64,000 nucleotides of DNA from Karstenula rhodostoma CBS 690.94 (GCA_010093485.1 MU001496.1:1865666-1929665); one strand, 5' to 3'. Numbered from the stretch's first letter, positions 52,581-64,000 are shown. Notes: a model not told the origin generated them from the sequence alone. Numbers and translations: made by a program.

Positions 52581-53870
52581 ATATATATATTATATATAAT
52601 TACTATAAGGATAGGTAAATTAATAAAGTAAGAAAAATAAAAAGGCACGTTATACTTTACTAATATATAAATAAAGGGGGACTAAAAAAGTAACTAAGAC
52701 TTATCTAATATCTATATATAAACTAACTAAAAAGAATATAATACTAAGTTAGTTAAAATAGACTTAATATATACTCACTAATATATAAGAAATTTAATAA
52801 TAAAGAGTTAATAAGGTATTAAAAAGAATAATTTTTATTAAAACTAGAAAAAAAATATATATAGATAGGTACTACTACTTATATTACTTTCTCCTATTTT
52901 ATACTCTATTAGTTATTAATAGTATATATATAAAAAGAAAAAAGAATATAAATAAAATACCTATTCTTAGTATACTATAAATTCTATTTAATAATATAGT
53001 ATAATATTTATAGTTCTAAAGTTACTAATATATTATCTATACCTTAGAATTAACCTAATTAATAAACCTATATAGGTAGTAATATACCTATTCCCTACTA
53101 TCTATCTAGGGATACTAATAACTAATACCTATAATAAAATAAAAAAGTATAGTAAAAATATTTAAATAATAATAGTAATAATAAATAATAGTTATAATAT
53201 CTAAAAAAATTAAAAGCTAGCTAGAATCTAAATCTAAAGTATATATAGATATAAAAAAAATACTTAAACTATATAAACTAAATTAGTTAGTAATATAATA
53301 TCTATTATTTTCTAGTTATAAATATATACTATAGTAATAGAAGATATAAGGTATATAAAATCGCTATAATAATAAAAAAAAAAAACTAAAGAGAATAAAA
53401 AGTTTATAATAAAGATAATAAATAATAAAATAAATATCTACTAAATATAGAAAATTCTATATAGTATAGTAGTATAGGTATAAATAATAGTAATAGTAAT
53501 AGTAAAGGAGTTTTAAGTTCTATTCTAAATTCTAAGTATAAAGTCTATAAAATAATATATAAAAGGTAAAGAATAAAAAATAAAAAATAGAAATAGAAAT
53601 AATAGTTATATATAATTAGTATTTAATAATAGTAATAGGGATATATAGTATTTAATTATAAAATATAAAATATAGAAACTTAGTATCACGTTAATAATAA
53701 AATAAAGTAATAAGGATTATAATATAGTTAACTAGTATCTAGCTATAATTAGTAGCTTTTAATAGATTTTAATAACTAGTTCTAGGGAAAGATAGTAATT
53801 AAATAAACTTAACTTAGTAAAGTAAGGATTCTAAATAAATAAATAAAAAGGTAATTAATTAATACTAACT
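52581..53870. mobile_element. Unclassified 1.3-kb element D, copy 1
   Basis: Aligns in the same orientation to 59531-60793; shared landmarks are ttatactttactaatatata, agttaaaatagacttaatat and the end ggtaattaattaatacta. Each copy is flanked by its own exact 10-bp duplication, so D moves as a unit. I see no poly(A) tail, LTR or clear terminal inverted repeat and no coding motif. A long duplication without an A tail could suit a Mutator-like passenger (9-10 bp) or a tailless retroposon. Confidence 0.75.
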
Positions 53871-54065
53871 ACTAATATATTATTAATTTATATAAATATA
53901 TATAGACTATAAATATATATATATAAAAATATAGAATTAACTAGTATATACTAGATATCTAGAATACTTAATTATATATAAGTATATATAGAACTATACT
54001 AGCCACCTATATATACTAGTAAAATAAAAACTTTTTATAATATATTTTTATATAACTATTAATAA
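53871..54065. repeat. Repeat GH copy 1, right part
   Basis: Resumes after D and aligns to 55035-55250, including tagtatatactagatatcta and aaaactttttataatatatt. It carries the RIP-converted form of the palindrome kept intact at 55165-55182. Confidence 0.85.
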
Positions 54066-54189
54066 TTATACTAATAGTATATTTATTAGCTATATTAGAA
54101 GGCTTAAAAAAGTAGTATATATAATACTCTATAAATTATAGCTAGTATTTATTTAAAATAGAAATATATTATAAAAAGTTTTTTAGAAA
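54066..54189. other. Spacer between GH copies
   Basis: Short AT-rich spacer without a recognisable feature. Confidence 0.4.
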
Positions 54190-54493
54190 AGTTATATAGA
54201 TATATATATTTATATATACTTATATCTATACTATCTAGAGTATATAAATATATATAGGTATATATAAATATATATAGATATATATAGGTATACTAGATTT
54301 ATATAAAATCTCTATAAAAGAGAATTTCTTTATTCTTTAATAATATTTATAATATTAAAACTATAATTATAATTTTTTAATAGGTTTATAGAGAAACTCT
54401 TATATAAATTTATTAATAGAAAATATTATATTTTTTATTATATAATTATCTAATAAAATAAGAAATAGTCTATTTAGGGCTAGTTTAAATATA

Positions 54494-54730
54494 TATTATA
54501 TAATATTTTATTATTAATATAATTTATATATATTATATAATATTTTATTATTAATATAATTTATATATATTATATAATATTTTATTATTAATATAATCTA
54601 TATATATTATATAATATTTTATTATTAATATAATNNNNNNNNNNAATCTATATATATTATATAATATTTTATTATTAATATAATCTATATATATTATATA
54701 ATATTTTATTATTAATATAATCTATATATA
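54494..54730. repeat. 37-bp tandem array in GH copy 2
   Basis: About six units of tattatataatattttatta... at 37-bp spacing (54494, 54531, 54568, 54605 and on beyond the gap). GH copy 1 has a single unit here (about 52225-52260), so the array expanded after duplication. Confidence 0.92.
54635..54644. other. Assembly gap (10 N) inside 37-bp array
   Basis: Ten N in the middle of the array; sequence resumes with the same unit, so the true number of units is unknown. Confidence 0.95.
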
Positions 54731-55164
54731 TTATATAATTATATTTTTAAATAAAATTCTTAAACTATTCTATAATAATAGAGTTATTAATAAAGTAAAT
54801 AAAAAAACTAGTTTTCTATACTAAATTACTAGTTTTTACTTAATTTAATTCTTTAAATATATTATAAAACTATATTTTTTATATTTTTAATATAATAAAA
54901 CCTATTATTTTAGATTAAGATAGAATTTCTATAGATATTACTAGTATAACTAATCTATTATATTATTATATAGTAGTAAAATTTTTAAAGTTTTAAATTT
55001 ATATTTTTTTTATTTTCTTTACTTACTAAGCTACTTACTAATATATTATTAATTTACGTAAATTTATATAGGCTATAGATATATATATATATATAAATAT
55101 ATATATAAATATATATATAAATATAGGGCTAGCTAGTATATACTAGATATCTAGGATACTTAAT

Positions 55165-55182
55165 TATACACGAGCGTGTATA
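55165..55182. other. Unmutated 18-bp palindrome
   Basis: Arms tatacacg and cgtgtata around a 2-bp spacer ag. It keeps CA, CG and TG dinucleotides that are otherwise erased; the homologous site in GH copy 1 (53972-53990 region) is all TA. Confidence 0.85.
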
Positions 55183-55250
55183 GGACTGCACTGGCTACCT
55201 ATATATACTAATAAGGTAAAAACTTTTTATAATATATTTTTACTAAAAAA

Positions 55251-55490
55251 AGTATATTACTTTTTTATTTAAATATATTATATTTCTAAATAGATATATC
55301 TAAGTTAAAATAGATAATAAATTTTTTATTTAAAAAAAAATCTATTTATTTAAGTAATAAATATATTTATAATAGGTATATTATTTATATATATTTTAAT
55401 AAAATATATTTAATATAATTCTTTAGATTTTAGTTTTTAGTTTAGTTATTTTATATATTATAGAGATTTATTATAAGGTAGAATAACTAG
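55251..55490. other. AT-rich spacer, nothing recognised
   Basis: Plain RIP-type DNA between GH copy 2 and a truncated chromovirus LTR. Confidence 0.4.
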
Positions 55491-55699
55491 TATAAGGCCA
55501 GGATATAACTAAATAAAATAAATACTCTTAAAATTAAATAGATATAAAAAACTATATAAATTAAAACTAAATTTAAAATATTAAAATAAAAAGGATTTTA
55601 AAAAGGGACTCTTTATATAGTAGGTACTTAGAATTTATTAATTAATCTATATATAAGCTACTAGATAAGGTCTAAGCTTAAAAATAAATAAATATTCTT
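55491..55699 (-). mobile_element. Truncated LTR of chromovirus family A
   Basis: Starts tataagg like the reversed A LTR and follows it for about 209 of 246 bp; the part that would be the 5' start of the LTR is replaced by repeat C from about 55700. No element interior is attached. It may be a solo LTR cut by a later rearrangement, as no matching duplication is visible. CA survives at 55499. Confidence 0.85.
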
Positions 55700-55702
55700 A
55701 GA

Positions 55703-58700
55703 GTAGTAAATAAATAGGGGTTAAATTAGAATTAAAATCTTATATAAGTATATCTAACCCTAATTTAATTTCTATTTAGATTTTTAGTTACTTTTTTAAA
55801 TAGGAGTTAAATAGGGGTTATATAGACTCTAGATTAGGGTAAAGTTTTAAATAATAGGATTAAAGTAAGTTTTATTAAGCTAAAATATATTTTAAAGTTA
55901 TTATAGTTAATTATTATAGCTAAATAAAATTTCTATAGTTTAGAATATAAATATAAATAAACCTCTATATTAAAAAATATAATAAGGAATAAAGTAAAAA
56001 ATATTTTAATTAACTAGAATTTTAAAAAATATATTTTTAAAAGTTAAAAATATATAGTTTATTATAGATAATTATTATAAATATAGATACTAAGTCTTAT
56101 TTAAATATAATAAATACTATCTAAATTATATCTACTAGAAACCTTAAAACTAAAACTTTTATTATAATTAAAACCTAGAAACTATAACTAGAATCTAGAA
56201 ATTAAAACTAAAATCTAGAAACTAGAACTAGAATCTAGAAATTAAAACTAAAACTAAAATTCTATTTATATACTAAAATCTATATACTAGAACTTATTAT
56301 AATACTATTATATAAGCTAAACGTTTTTTACTTAAATAGTAATATACTTAGTATAGATTATATTTATATTATAATCTATTCTAGTTAGTAAAAATAAATA
56401 AAAAACTAGAAATTAAATTATATATCTTCTAAATATTTAACTAGAAAGACTTTAGTAAACTCTTATAGAGTTTTAAAAATACTTAATTAAAATTAAAAAT
56501 CTAAATAGTTAAGATTATAATAAGTAATTTTATATATAAATATTAAAAATAATAGCTTTTTAAAAAGAAGTTTAGTAGATTTCTAGTATTACTTAATTTA
56601 ATAAAAAATAATAGTTATATATAATTAGTTTAGAATTATAATAATAAATTATAATAACTTATTATCTAACTTATAATAATTTTTTTTTTTAGATCTTTTA
56701 GAGGGGAATACTTTATAAATAGTTTTATTTATATAGTTTAACTTAAATACCTTACTATTAGTAGAAGTTTAAATATAAATTTACTTAATTTTTATTATAG
56801 TAAAAAGATTAATATTAGAGTAAAGATTTATTATTCTTATATAGATTATATTTATATAGTATTATATAATTACTAAGTATTATATTATTAAAATATTATA
56901 CTAGACCTATAAATAACCTATTTAAAATTAGCTAATCTAATATTTATATTTATATTTAAATAATTATATATTTTTATTACTATTTTTTTCTACTTCTATA
57001 TAATAGAGTATATTAAATATAAATTACCTAAAATTTTACTCTCTAATATTCTAATTTCTAATAAATTTATATATAAAGAGTTCTTTATACTAATAGAGGT
57101 ATTTATTTTAATTTTTTATTATAGTTATTACTAATTTATATAGGGTTAGACTACTAAAACTAATAAAGTTAGCTAAATTCTTATAATCTATAATTAAGTT
57201 AGTTCTAAAAAAAACTACCCTATAAATTTTAAATTAATATATAAAGATAAATTTAGTATAAATAACTATATAATTTAATAAAGAAATTATACTATTTTTT
57301 ATTCTAAAAAAGACTAAGTTATTAAAAAAGCCTAGGTATTAGATTATTAAGTAAGAGTCTAGTTTAAGAAAAAATTATAAAAGATTTTAAGTATAGTATT
57401 TTATTAAAAATAGATAAAGCTATAATATTTAAAAATAAATAGAAAAGTAAAATTAAAAGATATTTTAATAACTAGAAAAATAGTTAATATTATTATAGAC
57501 TTTTATTATATTTACTTATATCTTAATAGCTAAATAGGTTAAGTTAAAGCTTTTTCTTATCTATAAGAAATAGGCTAATATCTAGAGTAAAATTAACTAA
57601 AAGGCCTTTAATAATATAACTAAAAAACTAGTAATTATAATTTTATTCTCTACTTTAAATAAGTTTTTAAGTTATAGTACTACTTAGATTTAGGAAACTA
57701 GTAGTATATTATATAAAATTAAATATAAAGTTTACTAAAAAGGAAAAAAGAAACTTAATACCTACTTTTTTAAAAATATTAAAGAGAAAACTAAATATTT
57801 ATAATTTATATAAAACCTTTTACTTAAAGAGATAGAAATAGTATTTAAAGATAAATTTAAATAAATTATTATAAAATTTTATTATATATATATACTAATT
57901 ATAATAGAAAACTAAATCTTCTAGCCCTATTAGTAATAAAAGGTAAAGCTAAGAATACTAATAATATATATACTAAGTTTAAGGAAAATAAGTATACTAA
58001 AGAAAAGAATTAAAATTCTAAAATTAAAATAATATATATTAAAAATAAAAATACCTATAATAAAGATATCCTAGATAGTAATAATAATAAAAAGAATAAT
58101 AATAAAAAGAATAATAATAAGGAGAATAATAATAAAATAATTAATAATAAAAAAATAAATAGTAAAGAGTCTAGATTTAAGAATTTTAATAATTAAAATA
58201 TATTTTATATATTCTAATATATAGATAATACTTAGTATTAATTATAACTAGTTATTATATATTTATAGTTATATAATATTCTATTCTAAAAAATACTATA
58301 ATATTCTAATTAATATTCTAATAAATATAGTAATATATATATTATTTCCTAAATCTATTATATTTTTTAGTTACTACTTTTTTTTTTTTTTAAAGGTTTT
58401 ATTATCTTTTTACTTTATTTAATATAGTAAGCCTTAAACCTAATTTAGATAAAAGTCTATTTCTAAAACTTTATTAATTTAAACTTAATATAACCTATAT
58501 TACTATATAAGGAGAGAAATAAATTATAAACCTTCTTTAATACCTTTAATATAATAATACTAAGATTTTTATAAATAAAAGAATCTATAAAAGATAGAAA
58601 GTCTAGTAGAAAAATATAATTTAGACTAAAGATTTTATTAATTTTTATTCTTACTAGAATAGTAACTTATATATAGGTATTATATAAAAATAATTTAGTA

Positions 58701-59520
58701 AAGTTATAAATATTTCTACTAGTTATCTATTTATATTCTATTATAACTATAGTTCTATACTTTAATATTTAATTTTAAAAAATATTAGTACTAAGTATAT
58801 ACTTAATTATTATAATATAAAATAGTATAAAGCTATTATAATAACTATTTATTCTAAATTATATATAATAACTCCCTATTTTACTATTACTAGAAATTCT
58901 AAACCTACTAGAATACTATTATTCTCTAAAAAGGGATTTAAAAATAAGTTAGTATATACTATTATTAATAATAACTAGTCTTTTTATTTAGTTAAGTAAT
59001 TATTTTTTTAGTATTTTCTTAAATTTCTTAGACTAGATATTAAAAGTATTAGTTAATATAAGTTTAAGCTTATATTTAAGAAAATATTTATTAAAATTAA
59101 AGTAAAACTTCTTTATAACCTTAGTAAAGAAACTAAAATATTTCTTACTCTTAATATATAGTCTATAAATAAGTACCTTAGTTTCCTTACTATTAAAAAT
59201 TACTATATTAATAATAACTAATAACTTTAATATAGGTTATTTAATTTTATTCTAATCTATAAAAAGTATACTAATATTTTTATAATAATAAAAGTACTTT
59301 AAGTATTATTAGCTATAAATATAAAATAGTAACTATTAATAATTATTTATAATAATACTAATAATAATACTATACTAGCTATAATATTTTAAAGTAAACT
59401 CTAAATAGTAAATATAAAGTAGAAATATATAAAAAATATAATTCTATACCTTATCTATATTATTAATTTTATTATTTAGAATATTATCTAGTATTTTAAA
59501 CTTTCTATTTTAGATAAAAT
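55703..59520 (-). repeat. Repeat C, inverted copy, main part
   Basis: Reverse complement of 32050-30901, then 21837-19149, then 11816-11766 of the + strand copy, continuous here with none of the E, B1, B2 or retroposon insertions. It gives the empty target sites for these insertions. Includes the 20-bp minisatellite (56172-56262) and an Asn/Lys-type low-complexity tract (58075-58160) longer than in the other copy. No family recognised. Confidence 0.85.
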
Positions 59521-59530
59521 AGAGGCTATA
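59521..59530. repeat. 10-bp target duplication of element D copy 2 (left)
   Basis: agaggctata, repeated at 60794-60803; the other C copy has a single tagcctct site at 11771-11778. Confidence 0.85.
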
Positions 59531-60793
59531 TTATAGATAATTACTATAAAATAGAGTAAATCTATAAAATAGAGGGGATAATAAGGTATTATACTTTACT
59601 AATATATAGAAACTAAAAAAATAGCTAAGGTATATCTAGTATCTATATATAGACTAACTAAAAAGGAAATAATATTAAACTAGTTAAAATAGACTTAATA
59701 TATACCTACTAATATATAAGAAATCTAATAATAAAAAGTTAATAAAATATTAAAAAAAATAGTTTTTATTAAAACTAGAAGAAAAGTATATATAAATAAA
59801 TATTATTATTTATATTACTTTTATATTTTATTAGTTATTAATAATACTAGGAATATAATTAAAATAGCTATTATTAGTATACTATAAATTCTATTTAATA
59901 ATATAATATTATACTTATATAGTATTTTAAATATACTAATATAATATCTAGTCCTTAGAATTAATTTAACTAAAGCTAATAATAATAATAATAATAAGGT
60001 TATATAGATATTTTCTACTATATCTCTAAATAATAATAGAGCTATTTAAAATACTTAGTAATACTCTAAATATATCTATTCTATAATTAAATTCTAGTAT
60101 AATAGTAATAATAAAAACGCCTAAAGAATTTATAATATAATTAAAATTAAAATTAATAAAAATCTAGTATATATAGATATTAGTAAAGTATTTAAACTAA
60201 ATTATATAGCTTAGTTAGCTATTATAAAACTAAAGAGAATAATAATATAATAGTAATATCTAGTATATATATAATAAAAACTATAGAAAATTAAAGCCTA
60301 TTATAATAAAAAAGAGGTAACTAAAGAGAATAAGAAATTTATAATAGAAATAATAAATAAAATAAATATTTACTAGCTATAAAAGGTTCTATATAGTATA
60401 ATAAATATATAGATAAATATAGAGATAAAGGAGTTTTAAATTCTATTTTAAATTTTAAGTATAGAGTCTATAGAATAATATATAAAGAATAAAGAATAAA
60501 AAATAAAAAATAAAAAATAGAGATAATAGTTATATATAATTAGTATTTAATAATAGTAATAGGGGTATATAGTATTTAATTATAAAATACTAAGGAAACT
60601 TAGTATTATATTAATAGTAAAATAAAATAATAAGAATTATAATATAAAATTAACTAGTATCTAGCTATAATTAATAGTTTTTAATAGATTTTAATAACTA
60701 GTTCTATAAAAAAATAGTAATTAAATAAACTTAACTTAGTAAAGTAAAGATTCTAAAAAAATAAATAAAAAGGTAATTAATTAATACTAGTCT
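59531..60793. mobile_element. Unclassified 1.3-kb element D, copy 2
   Basis: 1,263 bp inserted in the inverted copy of C, same orientation as copy 1 at 52581. It has a short aat tract near 59977-59996 absent from copy 1. No coding motif, no poly(A) and no clear inverted ends are visible. Confidence 0.8.
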
Positions 60794-60803
60794 AGAGGCT
60801 ATA

Positions 60804-61520
60804 GAAATTCTATAGAGGTATTATATAAATAATATTAAATTATAGATATTAATATTAAACTTACTCTATAAAGTAAATAGATATTATTATAATTATTTAT
60901 TATAGTTTTTTATTACTAATTAAGGTAATATAACTCTATACTATTTATATTACTATTAATTATTTACTATAATATTTTAAATACTTTACTTTTATATAAA
61001 AAAATAAAAAGCTAAAAAAGTATTTCTTTATTATATATAATATAAAAACTTAATAGAATTTAATATATAATATATATATATATACTATTTATCTTTAAAT
61101 CTATATTAATAAATAACTCTAAACTAAAATTATATAAAAAACTAGCTTAAATATTTCTAGTTTAGAAAGTAATAAGATTTCTAAAATAAATTTCTATAAT
61201 TTTAAATAACTCTAATTATTAGTAACTAAATAGTATTATTTTAAACTTATTATAAAAATATTTAAGAAATTTAAGAATATAATTATATTTTTTAGTTAGA
61301 ATTAATAGTATTAAATTTTATATATCTAGCTTATATATAACTACCTTTTTAACTTTTTTAATAAAATAATAGATAACTTAAATAAGAATTAAAATAATAA
61401 AAAGGGGATAATTTAGTCTAATATTATAAAAGCTATAATTAAAAAGAATTAAATAAAACTATTAAAGTATTATATAAAAATAAAAAATAAATATAAATAT
61501 CTATTTAATTATATAATAAT
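60804..61520 (-). repeat. Repeat C, inverted copy, end part
   Basis: Reverse complement of 11765-11681 and 4443 back to about 3815. Copia E is absent, so the junction near 60870 shows the empty E site. It ends where chromovirus A3 begins; ataat (61516-61520) would be the A3 target duplication, with the partner outside the window. Confidence 0.82.
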
Positions 61521-61766
61521 TATAAGGCTAGAATATAGCTAAATAGGGTAAATACTCTTAGAATTAGATAGATAGAAAAAACTATATAAATTAAGACTAA
61601 ACTTAAGATATTAAAATAGAGAGAATTCTAGAGAGAAACTCTTTATATACTAGATATTTAAAATCTACTAACTAATTTATATATAGGCTACTAAATAAGG
61701 CCTAAACTTAAAGATAAATAAATATCCTATAAAAGGATTTAATTTTAGATTAAATTAACCCTTATA
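61521..61766 (-). repeat. LTR of chromovirus A3 (3' LTR)
   Basis: 246 bp, ends tataagg and ccttata intact. Confidence 0.94.
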
Positions 61767-61868
61767 CTACCCCTTTCTAAGCGCGATCTAGGGTCTTATT
61801 AGTTTCTAAAGACTATAAGAATACCTATATTTATAAAAAAAAAGAAAAGAATAAATTAGTTTAAAAAG

Positions 61869-61903
<35 letters not shown>

Positions 61904-62379
61904 TTATACTCTTAAAAAATTTCTTATTAAACTTATATAGTTATAAACTAAATTAAAGTATCCTACTCTAGTATAATTATATAGGGCTCTATAATTTCCT
62001 ATATAAAAATACCTTTATTTAGAATTTTTCTAAGTAGTTAACTATATACTATTATATATATATTATATAGGGTTTTCTAATTCTATAAAAAAAGGTTAAA
62101 ATCTAGTTTAAAACCTTAAATTTCTTACTTATAGTTAAAGATTTAAAATATTTAATATATAAAACTTAATCCTTTATAGTATTAAAAAATATAAGATAAG
62201 TATATTTTATAAATATTAAGTAGACTATTTAGATTAAGCTATTATATTAACTAGTCTATTTTTAGATAATTCTTTATTAACTACTTACCTTAATAGGTAT
62301 ATTATTTTTAGGATTACTATCTAAGAATACTTTATTAAAAATAGCTTTTTTCTAAGTATCTAAGTACTTAGGGGGCCTA

Positions 62380-64000
62380 ACTATTTAAGGATTAGTATTA
62401 TAAAAATTATTTACTAGTTTTAAAATATTTTTAAAATTAGATACTAAATACTATATATTATTTAGGTTATAGTCTTACTATATTATTTAGTATTAAAGTT
62501 TTCCCTAACTTAGTTAACTATTATAAATAAGTAATACCTTTTATTTAAGGGTATTATTAACTTTAGTTAGTAGTTTCTATAGTTAGTATTATCTAGAAAG
62601 TAAATTATTAGGTACTTTTTAAAAATAGTTTATATAAAATACTAAGTAAACTTTTATATATAATAGTAATTTAAATTTATAGAATAACCCTTTTATTTCT
62701 ATAATATAGTATAAACTATATATTTACTTATTAAGTTTAATAGAGGGATATAATATTAAAAAGCCTTTTAAAGTAATATAGATAAAGTTATTAATAATAA
62801 AATTAGATAGTTAATAGTATTTATTAATTTATTTTACTATTAAGTCTTATACTATAATAAGGTTTTAATAGGCCTAGTTATAAATCTAAGTAATAGTTTT
62901 AAAGTAAATAGTAATAAATTTATAAACTTACTTAAAGCTAATATTATTAGGGAAGTTCTTAGGTAACCTAACTCTATTTTTTTAGTTCTAAAAAACTTTA
63001 ATTTTATAGCTAAACTTAATTTTATATAGAGAGAAACTAGTAGATTTATTAAATAAAGAGGCTTATACCTAGTCTATTAAAAAGAGTAGATTTAACTAGT
63101 TATTTTAAAATTTATTAATAAATAGATAGAAATACTAGTTAATATACTTATTATATATTTTAGTTTAGCTATCTATTTAGATATAATTTATAAATATAAA
63201 TTTCTATTATATACCTATAAAATAATATAGTTTACTAGTAAAATTAAAAGTAAACTATAGTTTTTAATTTAATATAATAGATTTAGAGATACTAAAAATC
63301 CTCTAGATATACTAGTAGTAAAGAGAAATAGTCTATTTTATAATAATTATTTTATAGTATAGTAGTAAAAAGGTATATTTACTTAGATAGTATATATAAA
63401 TTATAATATTATTAAAGCCCTTTTAGTCTAGTAGAAAGTTTTTAAAGTCTATAGAGATATTTTATTATATAGCCTCTAGAATAGGTAGTAACTAGAATAG
63501 GTCTAGCTTTTTATTATAAGGGGGCTTAGTCTAGTAGTAGATTTTATAATTTTATATAAACTATTTAATATCTATATATATATAGCTCTAATAGTATAAT
63601 TTCTAGATAAATTTATAAATTTTTTTAATACTAGGATATATAGTTATCTAATAGGAGTAAACTATATTAATAAGGATTATTTAAAACTAACTAGTTTTAG
63701 AGATAACTAGATAATTTTAGTATAAAAGAAATCTAGAAGTTATTTTATTATATTTACTATTTAGTTTAAAGATAATCTCTTAAAGTAGTTCTAAAATTAA
63801 ATTAGTATAATTTACTTTAAGTAAATAGTTTACTAGTATAATAAAAGAGTTTTATAATTTAATCTCTTTACTTTACTAGTTTAATTTAGTAGTAGTAACT
63901 AATACTACTATTTTATAGTTTTTATTATTAGTATTATTATTAGTAATATTCTATTATTAGGGGAAAAAGTATATTATATAGGCTAATTTAGCTTTTATTT
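62380..64000 (-). pseudogene. Chromovirus A3 integrase-chromodomain relic
   Basis: Reverse complement of the A1 region 29090-27720 and of A2 46560-44950. The chromodomain is near 62400-62520 and the integrase core lies between about 62580 and 63500. It covers the interval lost in the A1 gap (about 63420-63890). Frames are closed by RIP stops. Confidence 0.88.

Larger units (their letters stand above)
54190..55250. repeat. Repeat GH copy 2 (uninterrupted)
   Basis: Direct, neighbouring copy of 51930-52580 plus 53871-54065. It contains an expanded 37-bp array and a short assembly gap, and ends with a patch of unmutated bases (55165-55193). Function unknown. Confidence 0.85.
1..64000. other. RIP-mutated AT-rich block
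   Basis: The whole window lacks CA and TG dinucleotides except for about twenty sites, and CG is also scarce. This is the footprint expected of repeat-induced point mutation, which turns CpA into TpA on either strand in repeated DNA of filamentous ascomycetes. As a result ATG starts become ATA, CAG and TGG codons become stops, and arginine codons become TAT, TAC, TAG or TAA. I saw no ATG on the + strand and only two CAT triplets (29888 and 41524). The effect covers TE families, their flanks and the unclassified repeats alike, so no open coding sequence is annotated. Confidence 0.95.
61521..64000 (-). mobile_element. Ty3/gypsy chromovirus A3, 3' part
   Basis: The 3' LTR (61521-61766) is followed on the right by the polypurine tract (actacccctttc), a CGCG at 61782, a 31-A run (61869-61899), then the chromodomain and integrase sequence reversed relative to A1. 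The element continues past the end of the window, so its 5' half is missing here. It interrupts the inverted copy of C. Confidence 0.93.

Noticed and set aside
1..64000. Mitochondrial or other organellar DNA, suggested by the high AT content
   Set aside because: The specific loss of CA and TG, LTR retrotransposons with target duplications and a spliceosomal intron in a histone gene all indicate RIP-mutated nuclear DNA.

Overview
This window looks like nuclear DNA of a filamentous ascomycete (Pezizomycotina): a gene-empty, very AT-rich block of nested retrotransposons destroyed by repeat-induced point mutation (RIP). The dinucleotides CA and TG are almost absent on both strands over all 64 kb (I find about twenty by eye). 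The residue is C only before T or C, and G only after A or G. CAG, TGG and CGA codons have become TAG or TAA, and I saw no ATG on the + strand. Nothing here can be an intact protein gene, so the coding features below are decoded fossils. The species cannot be named from this.

Layout. 1-3207: a flank holding a 184-bp tandem duplication, a RIP-mutated histone H3-like gene with one clear intron (1505-2033), and the poly(A)-tailed 3' end of a retroposon. 3208-4443, 11681-11816, 19149-21837 and 30901-32117: pieces of one older unclassified repeat ('C'), cut apart by later insertions. The insertions are a Ty1/copia element (E, 4444-11675, - strand), a Ty3/gypsy element (B1, 11817-19143, - strand), a poly(A) retroposon (21848-30890) that itself contains a Ty3/gypsy chromovirus (A1, 22050-29904, + strand), and a second B copy (B2, 32118-47645) that contains a second chromovirus (A2, 39122-47375). 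Target-site duplications support almost every junction and give a relative order of insertion.

47646-51930 is microsatellite-rich and unrecognised sequence. 51930-55250 is a tandemly repeated unit (GH), one copy of which is interrupted by a 1.3-kb element D. 55491-55699 is a truncated chromovirus LTR. 55703-61520 is a second, inverted copy of repeat C, also interrupted by D. 61521-64000 is the 3' part of a third chromovirus (A3, - strand) running off the window.

Family A carries gag, protease, reverse transcriptase, RNase H, integrase and chromodomain remnants; B carries reverse transcriptase and RNase H of gypsy type; E carries integrase, reverse transcriptase and RNase H of copia type. Two N runs (27817-28001 and 54635-54644) are assembly gaps. 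Gene-empty, RIP-mutated, transposon-nested blocks like this occur as AT-rich isochores and as centromeric or pericentromeric DNA in such fungi; the sequence alone does not separate these.
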